A stretch of 64,000 nt of DNA, from the NCBI RefSeq assembly GCF_002407605.1, contig NZ_NXGV01000002.1, positions 186,001 through 250,000 of the forward strand, in the 5' to 3' direction. Positions 16,378 through 29,548 of this stretch are shown here, in pieces. Under the pieces are notes generated by a model, which ran no database searches, was not told where the DNA came from, and saw only the letters and a list, made by a program, of their open reading frames with translations. Origin of the DNA: Marinobacter sp. ANT_B65. Lineage in GTDB: Bacteria > Pseudomonadota > Gammaproteobacteria > Pseudomonadales > Oleiphilaceae. The position numbers and the translations under genes are program-made. How positions within the stretch are numbered: position 1 is the first letter of the stretch; the number at the start of each line of letters is the position of its first letter.

Positions 16378-16785
16378 TCAGTGCCGATAATTGAGTTCTT
16401 TACGCTCATTCAGTGTTTTTACCTCGGCACATAGCTCTGCGGTAGGCCGAAGCAGCAGCCGGGCGATCCCGATAGGTTCGCCTGATTCCAGGCAATATCC
16501 ATAGTCGCCGCTGGAGATACGCTTCAACGCAGCGTCGATTTTTGGTAAAAGGCGGCGCTCCCTGTCAACAATGCGAAGAGCCAGCCGCGACTCTTCCTCA
16601 TAAGAGGCGCGGTCTGCTTCGTCGTTCATTTCCGGAGGACTGGCGAGCCGCTGTTTCGCATCTTCAATACTGTTCATGGTCTCGATGCGCAGCTCTTCGA
16701 GCAGCCGACGGAAAAAATCGAGCTGCGCTTCGTTCATGTAATCGTCAGCAGGGGCCTGTAAAAGCTCTTCTTTCGTTATACCCAT
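16378..16785 (-). CDS. dksA: DksA2-type (zinc-finger-reduced) DksA paralogue
   Basis: A DksA-family RNA-polymerase secondary-channel factor. The coiled-coil tip carries the DxxDxA motif (NDEADRAS). The canonical four-Cys finger is reduced to two Cys: CLES and CAEV carry Ser and Val where the second and fourth Cys would be. This matches the zinc-independent DksA2 known in Pseudomonas, which replaces DksA when zinc is scarce and supports the ppGpp response. I place the start at the ATG at 16785, 9 bases after GGAG. An ATG at 16791 is only 3 bases from it. It lies directly downstream of the COG0523 gene and is probably co-transcribed. Confidence 0.9.
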   Translation of the reverse strand: MGITKEELLQAPADDYMNEAQLDFFRRLLEELRIETMNSIEDAKQRLASPPEMNDEADRASYEEESRLALRIVDRERRLLPKIDAALKRISSGDYGYCLESGEPIGIARLLLRPTAELCAEVKTLNERKELNYRH

Positions 16786-16791
16786 GCCCAT

Positions 16792-17994
16792 TTACTCCCA
16801 GGCCGGAAAGGGATCATTCAGTGTTTGCCAGAATGATTTTCCAGCCAGAAGCTGCTCTTCATCCAGGAGACACTCATCCAACTGACGGGTAATCGTCGCC
16901 TGGTCCAGATTCTGACCAATAAAGACCAGTTCCTGGCGCATATCCCCAAACGGCTCCACCCAGCTTTCCATGATCGACTTCCGATACTCTGGATCCTCAG
17001 GCCAGGAGTTCTCTGGCACGGCCTTCCAGAACATCCCGGCGAATCCATGCCGGGCAATACCTCCGGCCTGGCTCCAGTGACCCGCAAATTCCGGGCGTGT
17101 AGCAAGCCAGAAGTATCCCTTGGAGCGAATGAGCTTGCCTTCGGAAACCGGCTGGTGCAGAAAATCGTAGAACCTGGCCGGATGGAAGGGGCGACGGGCG
17201 CGGTACACAAAGCTGGAAATGCCGTACTCCTCGGTTTCCGGGATGTGTTCGCCCCGCATTTCTTTCAGCCATCCTGGCGCCTGCTGAGCGCGCTCAAAAC
17301 TGAATCTGTTGGTATTCAGCACCTTATCAAGTGGTACGGCGCCTTTCTCTATGGGGTATATTTCCGCTTCTGAATTGAGGCTGCGGAGCACGCCCTTGAG
17401 CCTGTCCAGGTCGCTTTGGGGCACCAGGTCCGTTTTGCTGATCAGCAGGATGTCGCTGAATTCAATCTGATCAACAAGCAGGTCCGCGACGCTGCGCTCA
17501 TCTTCCTCACCCAGGCTTTCTCCGGTTTCCTGCAACGATTGCGCTTCGTCAAAATCCTTCAGGAAATTAACCGCATCCACTACAGTAACCATAGTGTCGA
17601 GCCTCGCAATATCAGACAGGCTCACGCCGTCTTCATCGGCGAAGGTAAAGGTTTCTGCTACCGGTAAAGGCTCTGAAATCCCGGTGGATTCGATTACCAG
17701 GCAATCAAAGCGACCTTCTGCAGCCAGTTTGCGCACTTCGATCAACAAGTCTTCTCTCAGGGTGCAGCAGATACAGCCATTGCTCATCTCGACCAGCTTT
17801 TCTTCCGACCGATTCAGCGTGACTTCCTGTTGCACCTGAGCTGCATCGATATTGACCTCACTCATATCGTTAACGATCACTGCAACCCGCTGGCCCTCCC
17901 GATTGTTCAGGATATGATTCAGTACCGTCGTTTTGCCCGCGCCCAAAAATCCGGACAGTACGGTAACGGGAAGGCGGGTATCCAGATGATCCAT
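16792..17994 (-). CDS. COG0523 G3E GTPase, ZigA/ZagA-like zinc metallochaperone
   Basis: A 400-residue P-loop GTPase. Walker A is GFLGAGKTT (residues 15-23). The CxCC metal motif is CICC (Cys74, Cys76, Cys77). The switch segment [13 protein letters not shown] and the SKTD guanine motif are present, followed by the CobW C-terminal domain. Zur-controlled members of this group pass zinc to client enzymes during starvation. The gene starts a minus-strand pair with dksA2 and shares a Zur box with the divergent DUF1826 gene. Confidence 0.92.
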   Translation of the reverse strand: MDHLDTRLPVTVLSGFLGAGKTTVLNHILNNREGQRVAVIVNDMSEVNIDAAQVQQEVTLNRSEEKLVEMSNGCICCTLREDLLIEVRKLAAEGRFDCLVIESTGISEPLPVAETFTFADEDGVSLSDIARLDTMVTVVDAVNFLKDFDEAQSLQETGESLGEEDERSVADLLVDQIEFSDILLISKTDLVPQSDLDRLKGVLRSLNSEAEIYPIEKGAVPLDKVLNTNRFSFERAQQAPGWLKEMRGEHIPETEEYGISSFVYRARRPFHPARFYDFLHQPVSEGKLIRSKGYFWLATRPEFAGHWSQAGGIARHGFAGMFWKAVPENSWPEDPEYRKSIMESWVEPFGDMRQELVFIGQNLDQATITRQLDECLLDEEQLLAGKSFWQTLNDPFPAWE

Positions 17995-18047
17995 ACAAAA
18001 TCTCCTGCTTCATTAGGTGCTCAGCGCCTGCGCGCCACTTTACATTC

Positions 18048-18065
18048 GATATGTTATAACATAAC
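18048..18065. promoter_or_regulatory. Zur operator between COG0523 and DUF1826 genes
   Basis: GATATGTTATAACATAAC matches 17 of 18 bases of the perfect palindrome at 12738. It lies 53 bases upstream of the COG0523 start and 59 bases upstream of the DUF1826 ATG, so both divergent genes are probably repressed by Zur. Confidence 0.9.
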
Positions 18066-18124
18066 ATTTGTTTGGAGGAAACTATATTGGCTTTGCGACC
18101 AACAGACCAAAGGAATCACGGAAT

Positions 18125-18760
18125 ATGTCTGGCGAAAATAACGGTCTTTTACTACCCATAGCAGTGCTCGGCAACAAACCCGAATGCCTGACGGAGATAT
18201 TCCGTGATGAGGTCAACCTTGCAATCTGGGAGCGCGAGCTCTCTAGCGGAAGCATCGACTTCGCTTATCACTTTTCCAGAGAAGCAGGCGTTTTTGAACG
18301 CTTTGTCGGCATCGAAGCGGGAGACAGTGTTGACCAGATCCTGCCCGCCTGGGCCCAGGAATTGCCAGGCGCTAAAACCTGGCTTGCGGATGTAAATGAG
18401 GTGGTAGAGATGTTTGGCTGCCTGTTCGAGCCTGCCGCTATTGGCGTTCGGTTGCACGTGCTTCCCGATACCATGTGCCCCCGTTTTCATACTGATCGGG
18501 TGCCAGTGCGTTTGTTGGTGACCTATGCCGGTCGAGGCACCGAGTGGTTACCGGAGAATCAGGTAAATCGAGGTAAACCGCCCGCCCTGCTCCCGGATCA
18601 GGCGGTGAGCAACACGGATATTCAAGTTATGCCTACGGGCGCAGTGTCTCTCCTCAAGGGTGAAGCCTGGATCGGCAACGAAGGCCGGGGCCTTGTTCAT
18701 CGCTCGCCGGCGCCGGGCTCCAGCCCCCGTCTCGTTCTGGGCCTTGACTGGCTGGACTGA
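18125..18760 (+). CDS. DUF1826 family protein (Zur-linked)
   Basis: A 211-residue soluble protein of the DUF1826 family, often found beside Zur-controlled COG0523 genes. The central CPRFHTDRVPVRLLVTYAGRGTEW segment (split by the usual turn) contains a conserved His-x-Asp pair with a following Arg, reminiscent of an Fe/2-oxoglutarate-type metal facial pair, but this is only a resemblance. The function is unknown. The ATG at 18125 follows GGAAT; a TTG at 18068 is in frame but overlaps the operator. Its stop abuts the glmS stop with no gap. Confidence 0.82.
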   Translation: MSGENNGLLLPIAVLGNKPECLTEIFRDEVNLAIWERELSSGSIDFAYHFSREAGVFERFVGIEAGDSVDQILPAWAQELPGAKTWLADVNEVVEMFGCLFEPAAIGVRLHVLPDTMCPRFHTDRVPVRLLVTYAGRGTEWLPENQVNRGKPPALLPDQAVSNTDIQVMPTGAVSLLKGEAWIGNEGRGLVHRSPAPGSSPRLVLGLDWLD

Positions 18761-20593
18761 TTACTCAACCGTTACGCTTTTCGCCAGGTTTCTGGGCTGG
18801 TCCACATCCGTACCTTTCAGTACTGCCACATGGTATGACAGCAGCTGTAGCGGAACGGTATAGACAATCGGAGCCGTGATTTCGTGAACTTCCGGAAGCT
18901 GTACCACATGGATGTTATCTTCCGGTGTGAAATCTGCTGAGCGATCAGCAAATACAAACAACTCTCCACCCCGGGCTCGGACTTCTTCCATATTGGATTT
19001 CAGCTTCTCAGCCATGTTGTTATTAGGCGCAACTGTAATCACCGGCATTTCACTGTCGACCAATGCAAGAGGGCCGTGTTTCAGCTCGCCGGCCGGGTAG
19101 GCTTCCGCATGGATGTAGGAAATTTCTTTTAGTTTCAGAGCACCTTCCATAGCTACCGGGAATTGCGAACCCCGGCCAAGAAACAGTGCATGGTTTTTAT
19201 CCATAAACCGCTTGGACATCTCTGCAATCTCGCCGTCCAGAGCCAGTACATCGCTGACCTGACCGGGCACCAGATGCAGAGCCTTGACGATATCGACTTC
19301 CCGTTCTTCACTCAGCCCGTTGTGGCGAGCCAGTGCAAGGGTAAAGATAAGCAGAGCTGTGAGCTGGGTAGTGAAAGCTTTGGTCGATGCAACGCCAATT
19401 TCCGGCCCGGCCTGGGTCATGATCACCAGGTCGGATTCCCGTACCAGTGAGCTGCCAGGTACGTTGCAGATTGCCAGTGCAGCGCGGAAGCCAGCCTTTT
19501 TGGCCTGGCGTAACGCGGCCAGTGTATCGGCGGTTTCACCCGACTGGGAAATACACAAAAACAGGGTGTCTTTCTGGATAACATGTTTGCGGTAGCGAAA
19601 CTCTGAGGCAACCTCCACAGAGCAGGGCACGCCAGCCAGATCTTCAATCCAGTAACGGGCAACCATACCAGCGTGATAACTGGTTCCACAGGCAATGATC
19701 TGTACGTGGCGAACATCTTCAAGAAGTTTGCCGGCCGCAGTTCCAAGCGCCTGCTCCAGCACATGGGATTCGGTCACCCGGCCTTCCATGGTGGCCTTGA
19801 TCACTCTGGGTTGCTCGTTGATCTCTTTGAGCATGAAGTGCCGGTACTCGCCTTTGTCTGCGGAGTCAGCGTTGTGCTCAAAGCGGCTTATGCTGCGTTC
19901 AACCAACTCACCGTCACGATTATGAATTTCAATACGATCCCGGTGAATATCAGCAAGATCGCCCTCCTCCAGAAACATGAAACGGTCGGTTACCGGTAGC
20001 AGGGCAAGCTGATCCGATGCAATAAAGTTTTCACCTATACCAACGCCGACCACCAGCGGGCTGCCTTCCCGGCATACCACCACATGGCCAGGCTCATCGG
20101 CATGTACAACCGCAAGAGCGTAGGCCCCACGCAAGCGAGTGATGGAAGCCTTTACGGCACCATAAAGGTTGCCCAGTTCGCGGTAGTTTTTCTGGATCAG
20201 GTGCACAACGACTTCGGTGTCAGTCTGGGAGGTAAACTCAAAGCCATCGGCCTTCAGTTCTTCCCGCAGATCCTGATAGTTTTCGATGATGCCATTGTGA
20301 ACAATAGCCAGGCTATCACCGGACATATGCGGGTGGGCGTTCAACTGTGATGGTTCACCGTGGGTTGCCCAGCGGGTATGAGCAATACCTACGTATCCGG
20401 AAAGTGGATTAGCTTCAATGGCAGCTGCCAGCGACGCTACCTTGCCAACCTCGCGAGCACGTTGGACAGCGCTGGCACCATCCAGAACTGCCATGCCAGC
20501 GGAATCATACCCCCGGTACTCCAGGCGGCGCAGGCCCTCAAGAAGAATGCCCTGAACGTCCCGTTCCGAAACCGCACCTACAATGCCACACAT
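18761..20593 (-). CDS. glmS: Glutamine-fructose-6-phosphate aminotransferase GlmS
   Basis: A 610-residue, full-length enzyme. Cys2 after the initiator Met is the glutaminase nucleophile (MCGIVGA). The N-terminal glutamine amidotransferase domain is followed by two SIS isomerase domains ([26 protein letters not shown]) and the C-terminal KSVTVE. It makes glucosamine-6-phosphate, the first step to UDP-GlcNAc for peptidoglycan and LPS. It lies 27 bases after glmU in one transcript. Confidence 0.98.
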   Translation of the reverse strand: MCGIVGAVSERDVQGILLEGLRRLEYRGYDSAGMAVLDGASAVQRAREVGKVASLAAAIEANPLSGYVGIAHTRWATHGEPSQLNAHPHMSGDSLAIVHNGIIENYQDLREELKADGFEFTSQTDTEVVVHLIQKNYRELGNLYGAVKASITRLRGAYALAVVHADEPGHVVVCREGSPLVVGVGIGENFIASDQLALLPVTDRFMFLEEGDLADIHRDRIEIHNRDGELVERSISRFEHNADSADKGEYRHFMLKEINEQPRVIKATMEGRVTESHVLEQALGTAAGKLLEDVRHVQIIACGTSYHAGMVARYWIEDLAGVPCSVEVASEFRYRKHVIQKDTLFLCISQSGETADTLAALRQAKKAGFRAALAICNVPGSSLVRESDLVIMTQAGPEIGVASTKAFTTQLTALLIFTLALARHNGLSEEREVDIVKALHLVPGQVSDVLALDGEIAEMSKRFMDKNHALFLGRGSQFPVAMEGALKLKEISYIHAEAYPAGELKHGPLALVDSEMPVITVAPNNNMAEKLKSNMEEVRARGGELFVFADRSADFTPEDNIHVVQLPEVHEITAPIVYTVPLQLLSYHVAVLKGTDVDQPRNLAKSVTVE

Positions 20594-20620
20594 GCTGCTT
20601 CCACCTGTTCAGATAATCGT

Positions 20621-21988
20621 TTAATCAGATTTTTGAGGCCGTTTCCAGCCCTTGATGTTCCGCTGCTGTCCGCGTGCCACCGCCAGTTCATTGTCATCAA
20701 CGTTCCGGGTGATAGTAGAACCAGCACCGATGGTAACTCCCGCACCGATGCAGACCGGTGCTACCAGCGAGGTATTGGAACCCACAAAAACCCCGTCGCC
20801 GATCACTGTCTGGAATTTATTGACCCCATCATAGTTACAGGTAATGGTTCCTGCACCTACATTTACATTACGCCCAAGAGAGGCATCGCCGACGTAGCTC
20901 AGGTGGTTGATCTTGCTTCCCTCTCCCACCAGAGCTTTTTTGGTCTCGACGAAGTTGCCTACCTTGGTGTTCGCCGCAAGCTCAGTGCCGGGACGTATCC
21001 GTGCAAAAGGTCCGATCTGGGCATTGGCGCCAATCACAGCTCCGTCAATTACACTGTGGGCATTGATCTGCACGCCATCCGCAATCACAGCATCCCGGAT
21101 CACACAGCCGGGCCCTACAGACACATTGTTCCCGAGGCTGACCTTACCTTCAAAGACCACATTCACATCAATCAGAATATCCTTGCCGATAACCAGCTCC
21201 CCGCGCACGTCGATACGTGCCGGGTCAGCCAGAGTAGCGCCATCCGTCATCAGGCGCTCAGCTTCGCGCTTCTGAACCCAACGCTCAAGCTCAGCCAGCT
21301 GCAGGCGGTTATTCACCCCCTGAACTTCAAAAGGGTCTTCCGGTTGGGATACCGAAATCTTCAGACTACGTTCAACCGCCATGGCAATGATGTCGGTGAG
21401 GTAGTACTCGCCTTGTGCGTTGGCATTGGACAGAGTCGGGAGCCAGCTCTTCAGGTGTCTGGCCGCTATGGCGAGGATGCCTGTATTCACTTCGCGGATA
21501 GCCAGTTGATCTTTACCCGCGTCTTTCTGCTCGACGATCGATGTCACCTGAGCATTGGCATCACGTACGATCCGGCCATAGCCCTGAGGGTTATCCAGAG
21601 TGACAGTAAGCAAGCCAAGGGTGTCGTCATCCAGCGACTCCACCATGGCCTGGAGAGTCTCTGTTCGAGTCAGAGGTACATCGCCGTAAAGGATCAGAAC
21701 CCGCGCGTCATCCGGAAGGTAAGGCAACGCCTGAGCGACAGCGTGGCCTGTTCCCAGCTGTTCGTCCTGCACTACCCAGTTCACGGGGTCTTCAGTGGTT
21801 GTCGCGCGGACTTTGTCTCCGCCGTGGCCGATAACCGTGTGGATCTTATCAGCACCCAACTGCCTGGCGGTGCCAATAACATGATGCAGCATCGGGCGGC
21901 CAGCCACGGAATGCAGAACCTTGGGCAGGTCGGATTTCATTCTTGACCCCTGGCCCGCGGCCAGAATAACAACGTGCAAAGGGTTCAT
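20621..21988 (-). CDS. glmU: Bifunctional GlmU (GlcN-1-P acetyltransferase / GlcNAc-1-P uridyltransferase)
   Basis: A 455-residue enzyme. The N-terminal nucleotidyltransferase carries LAAGQGSRMKS and YGDVPL. The C-terminal half is a left-handed beta-helix (hexapeptide repeats) with KNFVE-type and SYVGDASLG segments for acetyl transfer. It makes UDP-GlcNAc from GlcN-1-P. It precedes glmS on the same strand and lies 154 bases after atpC, across a possible terminator. Confidence 0.98.
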   Translation of the reverse strand: MNPLHVVILAAGQGSRMKSDLPKVLHSVAGRPMLHHVIGTARQLGADKIHTVIGHGGDKVRATTTEDPVNWVVQDEQLGTGHAVAQALPYLPDDARVLILYGDVPLTRTETLQAMVESLDDDTLGLLTVTLDNPQGYGRIVRDANAQVTSIVEQKDAGKDQLAIREVNTGILAIAARHLKSWLPTLSNANAQGEYYLTDIIAMAVERSLKISVSQPEDPFEVQGVNNRLQLAELERWVQKREAERLMTDGATLADPARIDVRGELVIGKDILIDVNVVFEGKVSLGNNVSVGPGCVIRDAVIADGVQINAHSVIDGAVIGANAQIGPFARIRPGTELAANTKVGNFVETKKALVGEGSKINHLSYVGDASLGRNVNVGAGTITCNYDGVNKFQTVIGDGVFVGSNTSLVAPVCIGAGVTIGAGSTITRNVDDNELAVARGQQRNIKGWKRPQKSD

Positions 21989-22038
21989 AATTACTTCCGG
22001 TTCCTGAGAAGGTTAAAAATTATGTGTACCGGTTAAAC

Positions 22039-22110
22039 AAAAAAACCGCAACCCTTGAAGCCTGAAGAACAGACGCATAACGTCAGTCTTTCTGCTACTC
22101 AGGATGCGGC
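22039..22110 (-). terminator. Possible terminator after atpC
   Basis: On the minus strand CCGCATCC (22109-22102) can pair with GGGTTGCGG (22054-22046), with one mismatch and a long loop that holds a smaller GACG/CGTC stem. A seven-T run follows immediately. It would end the atp transcript before glmU. The long loop makes it less certain than a compact hairpin. Confidence 0.45.
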
Positions 22111-22142
22111 TTCCGTATTCGGTAAGCTCGAAATATAAATGC

Positions 22143-22565
22143 TTAACGCATTTTGTTACGCAACTGCTGAATGGTACGAAGCTGAGCAACAGCCTCTGCC
22201 AACTCTGCAGCGGCGCGGACATACTCGAATTCACCGGTTTGGTTAGCAAGCGCGTTCTCGGCTTCTTTCTGAGCCTCGATCGCAGCGGCTTCGTCCACAT
22301 CCTTTGCACGAATGGCCGTATCTGCCAACAAAGTAACCAGATTGGGCTGAACCTCCAGATAGCCGCCTGACACGTAAAGAATTTCTTCCTCACCGCCCTG
22401 CTTGACGATCCGAATGGGACCTGGTTTAAGCTGAGTCAGCAGAGGAGCGTGACCCGGGGCGATACCCAGGTCACCTTCTGTACCCGCTGCGATCAGCATT
22501 TCCACCAATCCGGAATAGATCTTTGTTTCGGCACTTACTACATCACAATGCACGCTTATAGCCAT
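22143..22565 (-). CDS. atpC: ATP synthase epsilon subunit
   Basis: A 140-residue F1 epsilon subunit. The N-terminal beta-sandwich has [15 protein letters not shown], and a C-terminal helical hairpin follows. It forms the central stalk with gamma and regulates ATP hydrolysis. Last gene of the atp operon. Confidence 0.97.
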   Translation of the reverse strand: MAISVHCDVVSAETKIYSGLVEMLIAAGTEGDLGIAPGHAPLLTQLKPGPIRIVKQGGEEEILYVSGGYLEVQPNLVTLLADTAIRAKDVDEAAAIEAQKEAENALANQTGEFEYVRAAAELAEAVAQLRTIQQLRNKMR

Positions 22566-22613
22566 GTCTGTTGCCTCTTTGATCGATCCGGCAATGAATG
22601 CAAGACCTCAGAA

Positions 22614-24928
<2,315 letters not shown>

Positions 24929-25001
24929 AACTCACTGCCTTCTCAAGTTAGACACTCGTTGCTTCGAAAGCGGCCCGCGACTATCGCCGCAGGCCCGTTT
25001 C

Positions 25002-26546
25002 TTACCAGCTCTGAGTGGTCTTGAATTTCTCAAGTGCAGCTTTAAGGCCGGCAGCGATTTCGTCGTTGTAATCGCCTTTCTCGTCGATCTTGGCGAGCAG
25101 GTCTTTTTGCTCGGAGCGCATCCAGTCAAGCAACTGCGCTTCGAACTTAACAACCTTGTCGACATCAACGTCGTCCAGGAAACCTTCGTTGGCTGCGAAC
25201 AGAACCGTACCCATTTCAGCCACAGACATCGGGCTGTACTGGTTCTGTTTCATGAGTTCCGTAACACGCTGACCGTGTTCGAGCTGCTTACGGGTTGCTT
25301 CATCAAGATCAGAAGCAAACTGAGCGAATGCCGCAAGTTCCCGGTACTGGGCCAGTGCCAGACGGATGTTACCGCCAAGCTTTTTCATGATCTTGGTCTG
25401 GGCAGCGCCACCAACCCGGGATACGGATACACCGGCGTTCATCGCCGGGCGGATGCCGGAGTTGAACAGGTTGGTTTCCAGGAAGATCTGGCCATCGGTG
25501 ATTGAGATTACGTTAGTCGGTACGAATGCAGATACGTCACCGGCCTGTGTCTCAATGATTGGCAGAGCGGTCAAAGAACCGGTTTTGCCTTTCACTTCAC
25601 CATTGGTGAACTTCTCAACGTACTCAGCGTTAACGCGGGACGCGCGCTCCAGCAGACGGGAGTGCAGATAGAAAACGTCACCAGGATAGGCTTCACGGCC
25701 CGGTGGGCGACGCAACAGCAGGGAGATCTGGCGGTAAGCCACAGCCTGCTTGGACAGATCATCATAGACGATCAGGGCATCTTCACCACGGTCACGGAAA
25801 TATTCACCCATGGAGGTACCGGAGTACGGAGCCAGGAACTGCATGGATGCAGGATCAGCAGCGCCAGCGGCAACGATAATGGTGTGATCCATCGCTCCGT
25901 GCTCTTCCAGTTTGCGCACAACGGCGGCAATGGAAGACTGCTTCTGACCAATAGCTACGTAGACACACTTGATGCCAGTATTCTTCTGGTTGATGATCGC
26001 ATCGATGGCGACAGCAGTCTTACCAATCTGACGGTCACCGATGATCAGCTCACGCTGGCCACGGCCGATTGGCACCATGGTATCGATAGCTTTCAGACCA
26101 GTCTGTACCGGTTCATCAACGGACTGACGCTCAATTACGCCCGGTGCAACTTTCTCAACCGGAGAAGTAAGGTCAGTACCCAGATCGCCTTTGCCGTCGA
26201 TCGGATTACCCAGACCATCGACTACACGACCCATCAGTTCAGGGCCTACCGGAACTTCAAGAATACGACCGGTACAACGAACTTTCTGGCCTTCTGCCAG
26301 TTCTTCGTAGTCGCCCAGCACAACTGCACCTACAGAATCACGCTCCAGGTTCAGAGCCATGCCGTAAACGCCGTTGGCAAATTCAATCATCTCGCCAGAC
26401 ATTACGTCGGCAAGACCATGGATCAGCACGATACCGTCAGAAACAGACAGGATCGTACCTTCGTTCTTTGCTTCAGAAGAGATATCGAGTTTTTCGATTC
26501 TCTTCTTGATGATGTCACTGATCTCGGATGGATTCAGTTGCTGCAT
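25002..26546 (-). CDS. atpA: ATP synthase alpha subunit
   Basis: A 514-residue F1 alpha subunit with P-loop GDRQIGKTA and the [21 protein letters not shown] block split across the expected catalytic interface. The N-terminus [17 protein letters not shown] is the usual membrane-proximal helix. Adjacent genes keep the standard order B-E-F-H-A-G-D-C. Confidence 0.98.
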   Translation of the reverse strand: MQQLNPSEISDIIKKRIEKLDISSEAKNEGTILSVSDGIVLIHGLADVMSGEMIEFANGVYGMALNLERDSVGAVVLGDYEELAEGQKVRCTGRILEVPVGPELMGRVVDGLGNPIDGKGDLGTDLTSPVEKVAPGVIERQSVDEPVQTGLKAIDTMVPIGRGQRELIIGDRQIGKTAVAIDAIINQKNTGIKCVYVAIGQKQSSIAAVVRKLEEHGAMDHTIIVAAGAADPASMQFLAPYSGTSMGEYFRDRGEDALIVYDDLSKQAVAYRQISLLLRRPPGREAYPGDVFYLHSRLLERASRVNAEYVEKFTNGEVKGKTGSLTALPIIETQAGDVSAFVPTNVISITDGQIFLETNLFNSGIRPAMNAGVSVSRVGGAAQTKIMKKLGGNIRLALAQYRELAAFAQFASDLDEATRKQLEHGQRVTELMKQNQYSPMSVAEMGTVLFAANEGFLDDVDVDKVVKFEAQLLDWMRSEQKDLLAKIDEKGDYNDEIAAGLKAALEKFKTTQSW

Positions 26547-26574
26547 GCCAATATCCTCAAACCTTGTGCTGAAA

Positions 26575-27111
26575 TCAGGAGCCCAGAGCGTCGGCCAACT
26601 TGGTCAGCTTTCCGCGTACAGATGCGTCAATCACCATATCGCCGGTGCGAATAATTACACCACCAATCAGTGACTTATCTAATGACGCTGCGAGTGACAC
26701 TTGCCGCTCGAGCTTCTTCGAGAGTGCCTGGGCGAGCTTCTGTTGCTGTTCGTCCGTCAGCTCAAAGGCTGCGGTCACTTCGATATCAACAGTCCGCTCC
26801 AGATCAGCCCGGTACGTATTGAAGAGCGCTGCAATCTCGGGAAGAAGAGCAAGCCGGCGGTTATCAGCCAGCACCGAAAAGAAGTTACGCACCTGTTCCG
26901 AGTCGCCGGCTTCAGCAACCTCCAGAATCATATCCGCTTTCTTCTGCTCTTCCAGCTCCGGATTCGCGAGAAGCTGTCGAATGTCTTTGTTCCCAGTGAC
27001 CTGTCCGGCGATCGTCAACACCCGGGACCACTCAGCAAGCTGGTCATGCTCCCGGGCTGCGGAAAATGCTGCCTTTGCATATGGGCGGGCCAGCGTTCTC
27101 AGTTCTGCCAT
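26575..27111 (-). CDS. atpH: ATP synthase delta subunit
   Basis: A 178-residue delta subunit that links F1 to the b-subunit stator. It begins [10 protein letters not shown], a family hallmark, and ends with the [21 protein letters not shown] block around the conserved GG-RTGD motif. Confidence 0.96.
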   Translation of the reverse strand: MAELRTLARPYAKAAFSAAREHDQLAEWSRVLTIAGQVTGNKDIRQLLANPELEEQKKADMILEVAEAGDSEQVRNFFSVLADNRRLALLPEIAALFNTYRADLERTVDIEVTAAFELTDEQQQKLAQALSKKLERQVSLAASLDKSLIGGVIIRTGDMVIDASVRGKLTKLADALGS

Positions 27112-27126
27112 GATGAACCTCGTCGT

Positions 27127-27597
27127 TTAAAGTTCTGCCGCCAGTTTTTCCAACATTTCGTTGTGCTTGGAGGCATCGACAGAGGTTTCAAGAATCTTCT
27201 CGGCACCCGCAATGGCTATAACGCCAATTTCTGCACGCAGCGCCTCGCGAGCCTGATTCCGCTCCTGTTCAATTTCGGCCCTGGCCTGCTCAATAAGCTT
27301 CTCGCCTTCTTTGCGGGCGTCATCCTTGGATGCTTCCACAATCTGGGCTGCGCGCTTGTTAGCCTGCTCAATTAGGCCGGCGGCCTGCTGCTTGGCTTCA
27401 CGCAGCTCCTGGGCTGACTTGTCCTGAGCCATTTCAAGATCACGCTCTGCACGATCTGAAGCAGCAAGTCCGTCAGCGATCTTCTTTTGTCGTTCCTGCA
27501 AAGCGGCAATGACCGGAGGCCATACCAACTTCATGCAGAAAACAACAAAGATAAAGAACGCGATGGCTTGACCAAGTATCGTCAAATTAATGTTCAC
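27127..27597 (-). CDS. atpF: ATP synthase b subunit
   Basis: A 156-residue stator subunit with one N-terminal membrane helix (residues about 4-27, [19 protein letters not shown]) followed by a long charged helix rich in Ala/Glu/Lys that dimerises as a coiled coil. Confidence 0.97.
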   Translation of the reverse strand: MNINLTILGQAIAFFIFVVFCMKLVWPPVIAALQERQKKIADGLAASDRAERDLEMAQDKSAQELREAKQQAAGLIEQANKRAAQIVEASKDDARKEGEKLIEQARAEIEQERNQAREALRAEIGVIAIAGAEKILETSVDASKHNEMLEKLAAEL

Positions 27598-27660
27598 GTC
27601 TTCACCTCTCGCCTGTTATGTAAGAAAACACCGTTCCGGAACATTCCGGTGGCGATTCGA

Positions 27661-27933
<273 letters not shown>

Positions 27934-27989
27934 TCAGTTTAGTTTTCAGTTTAAGGGTTAGGGTTTAGAACTACGTTTTTAACACAAAA

Positions 27990-28874
<885 letters not shown>

Positions 28875-28884
28875 TCAGGTCCTG

Positions 28885-29280
28885 TTAGCGTCGCTGCGTA
28901 CTGTTAACCAGGAATGGCGTTAGCCAGTTGGTAATCAGCATGGTCGCAAATGTTAAAAAAAGTGCCGCTACGTCGAGCGGCTGAATCCATTTAAACACCA
29001 CCGTAAACAAGACGGCGCACAGGATGAGCTTGCCGGCCTCACCCTGATAAAAAGAACTTATGATCTTTTTGGCAGACCGCGCACCGGTGTAGCGGAATGC
29101 CTTAAGCGCAAAATAACCATGGGGCAGCAGAAAAATGAGCCCACCCAGAAGCGCTGAATAACCGGAAACCTGACCGCGTAACAAAAACGCCAGGCTAACC
29201 AGAAGAAGTACCACACATTCTATTGCAAACCATCGTTCGATGGGCGGGCGTTGAATGCCACCCGGAGCTGGTTTGGCCAT
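28885..29280 (-). CDS. atpI: ATP synthase assembly protein I
   Basis: A 131-residue membrane protein with four hydrophobic segments, first gene of the atp operon, as usual. AtpI helps assemble the c-ring and is poorly conserved in sequence; the call rests on size, topology (including the GGLIFLLPHGYFALKAF-type segment) and position. The 268 bases upstream (29281-29548) should hold the operon promoter, but I see no other gene there. Confidence 0.88.
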   Translation of the reverse strand: MAKPAPGGIQRPPIERWFAIECVVLLLVSLAFLLRGQVSGYSALLGGLIFLLPHGYFALKAFRYTGARSAKKIISSFYQGEAGKLILCAVLFTVVFKWIQPLDVAALFLTFATMLITNWLTPFLVNSTQRR

Positions 29281-29548
29281 GTTATTCCCAGAGTTCGGCG
29301 CTTTTAACCGGTGTCGTGTAAAAAATAAACAGGCACACCGACATTAGCGCCGCAGATTATATGTGTTCAATGTGCATGAATCAACAAAACCCGAGCCGGG
29401 GCAAACCGTGAAAAACCGCAGAATCACCGGCGTCGGCCCTTATTCGACACAAATAGACATCCTCTCAGTTTGCCACCACTACATGTTGTGTATAACGGCG
29501 GCATCAAACTTTTGGAGGGGGGTCGAAAGTTCAGAAAAATCCGACTAT

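Noticed and set aside
18761..20593. A glmS ribozyme or riboswitch
   Set aside because: None is expected in gammaproteobacteria, and the 27-base glmU-glmS gap is too short to hold one.
20360..21946. A 528-codon open frame antisense to glmU and the start of glmS
   Set aside because: It is opposite two certain genes, has no recognisable domain and shows codon use of a mirror frame.
25662..26654. A 330-codon open frame antisense to atpA and atpH
   Set aside because: It is opposite highly conserved genes and shows no domain features.
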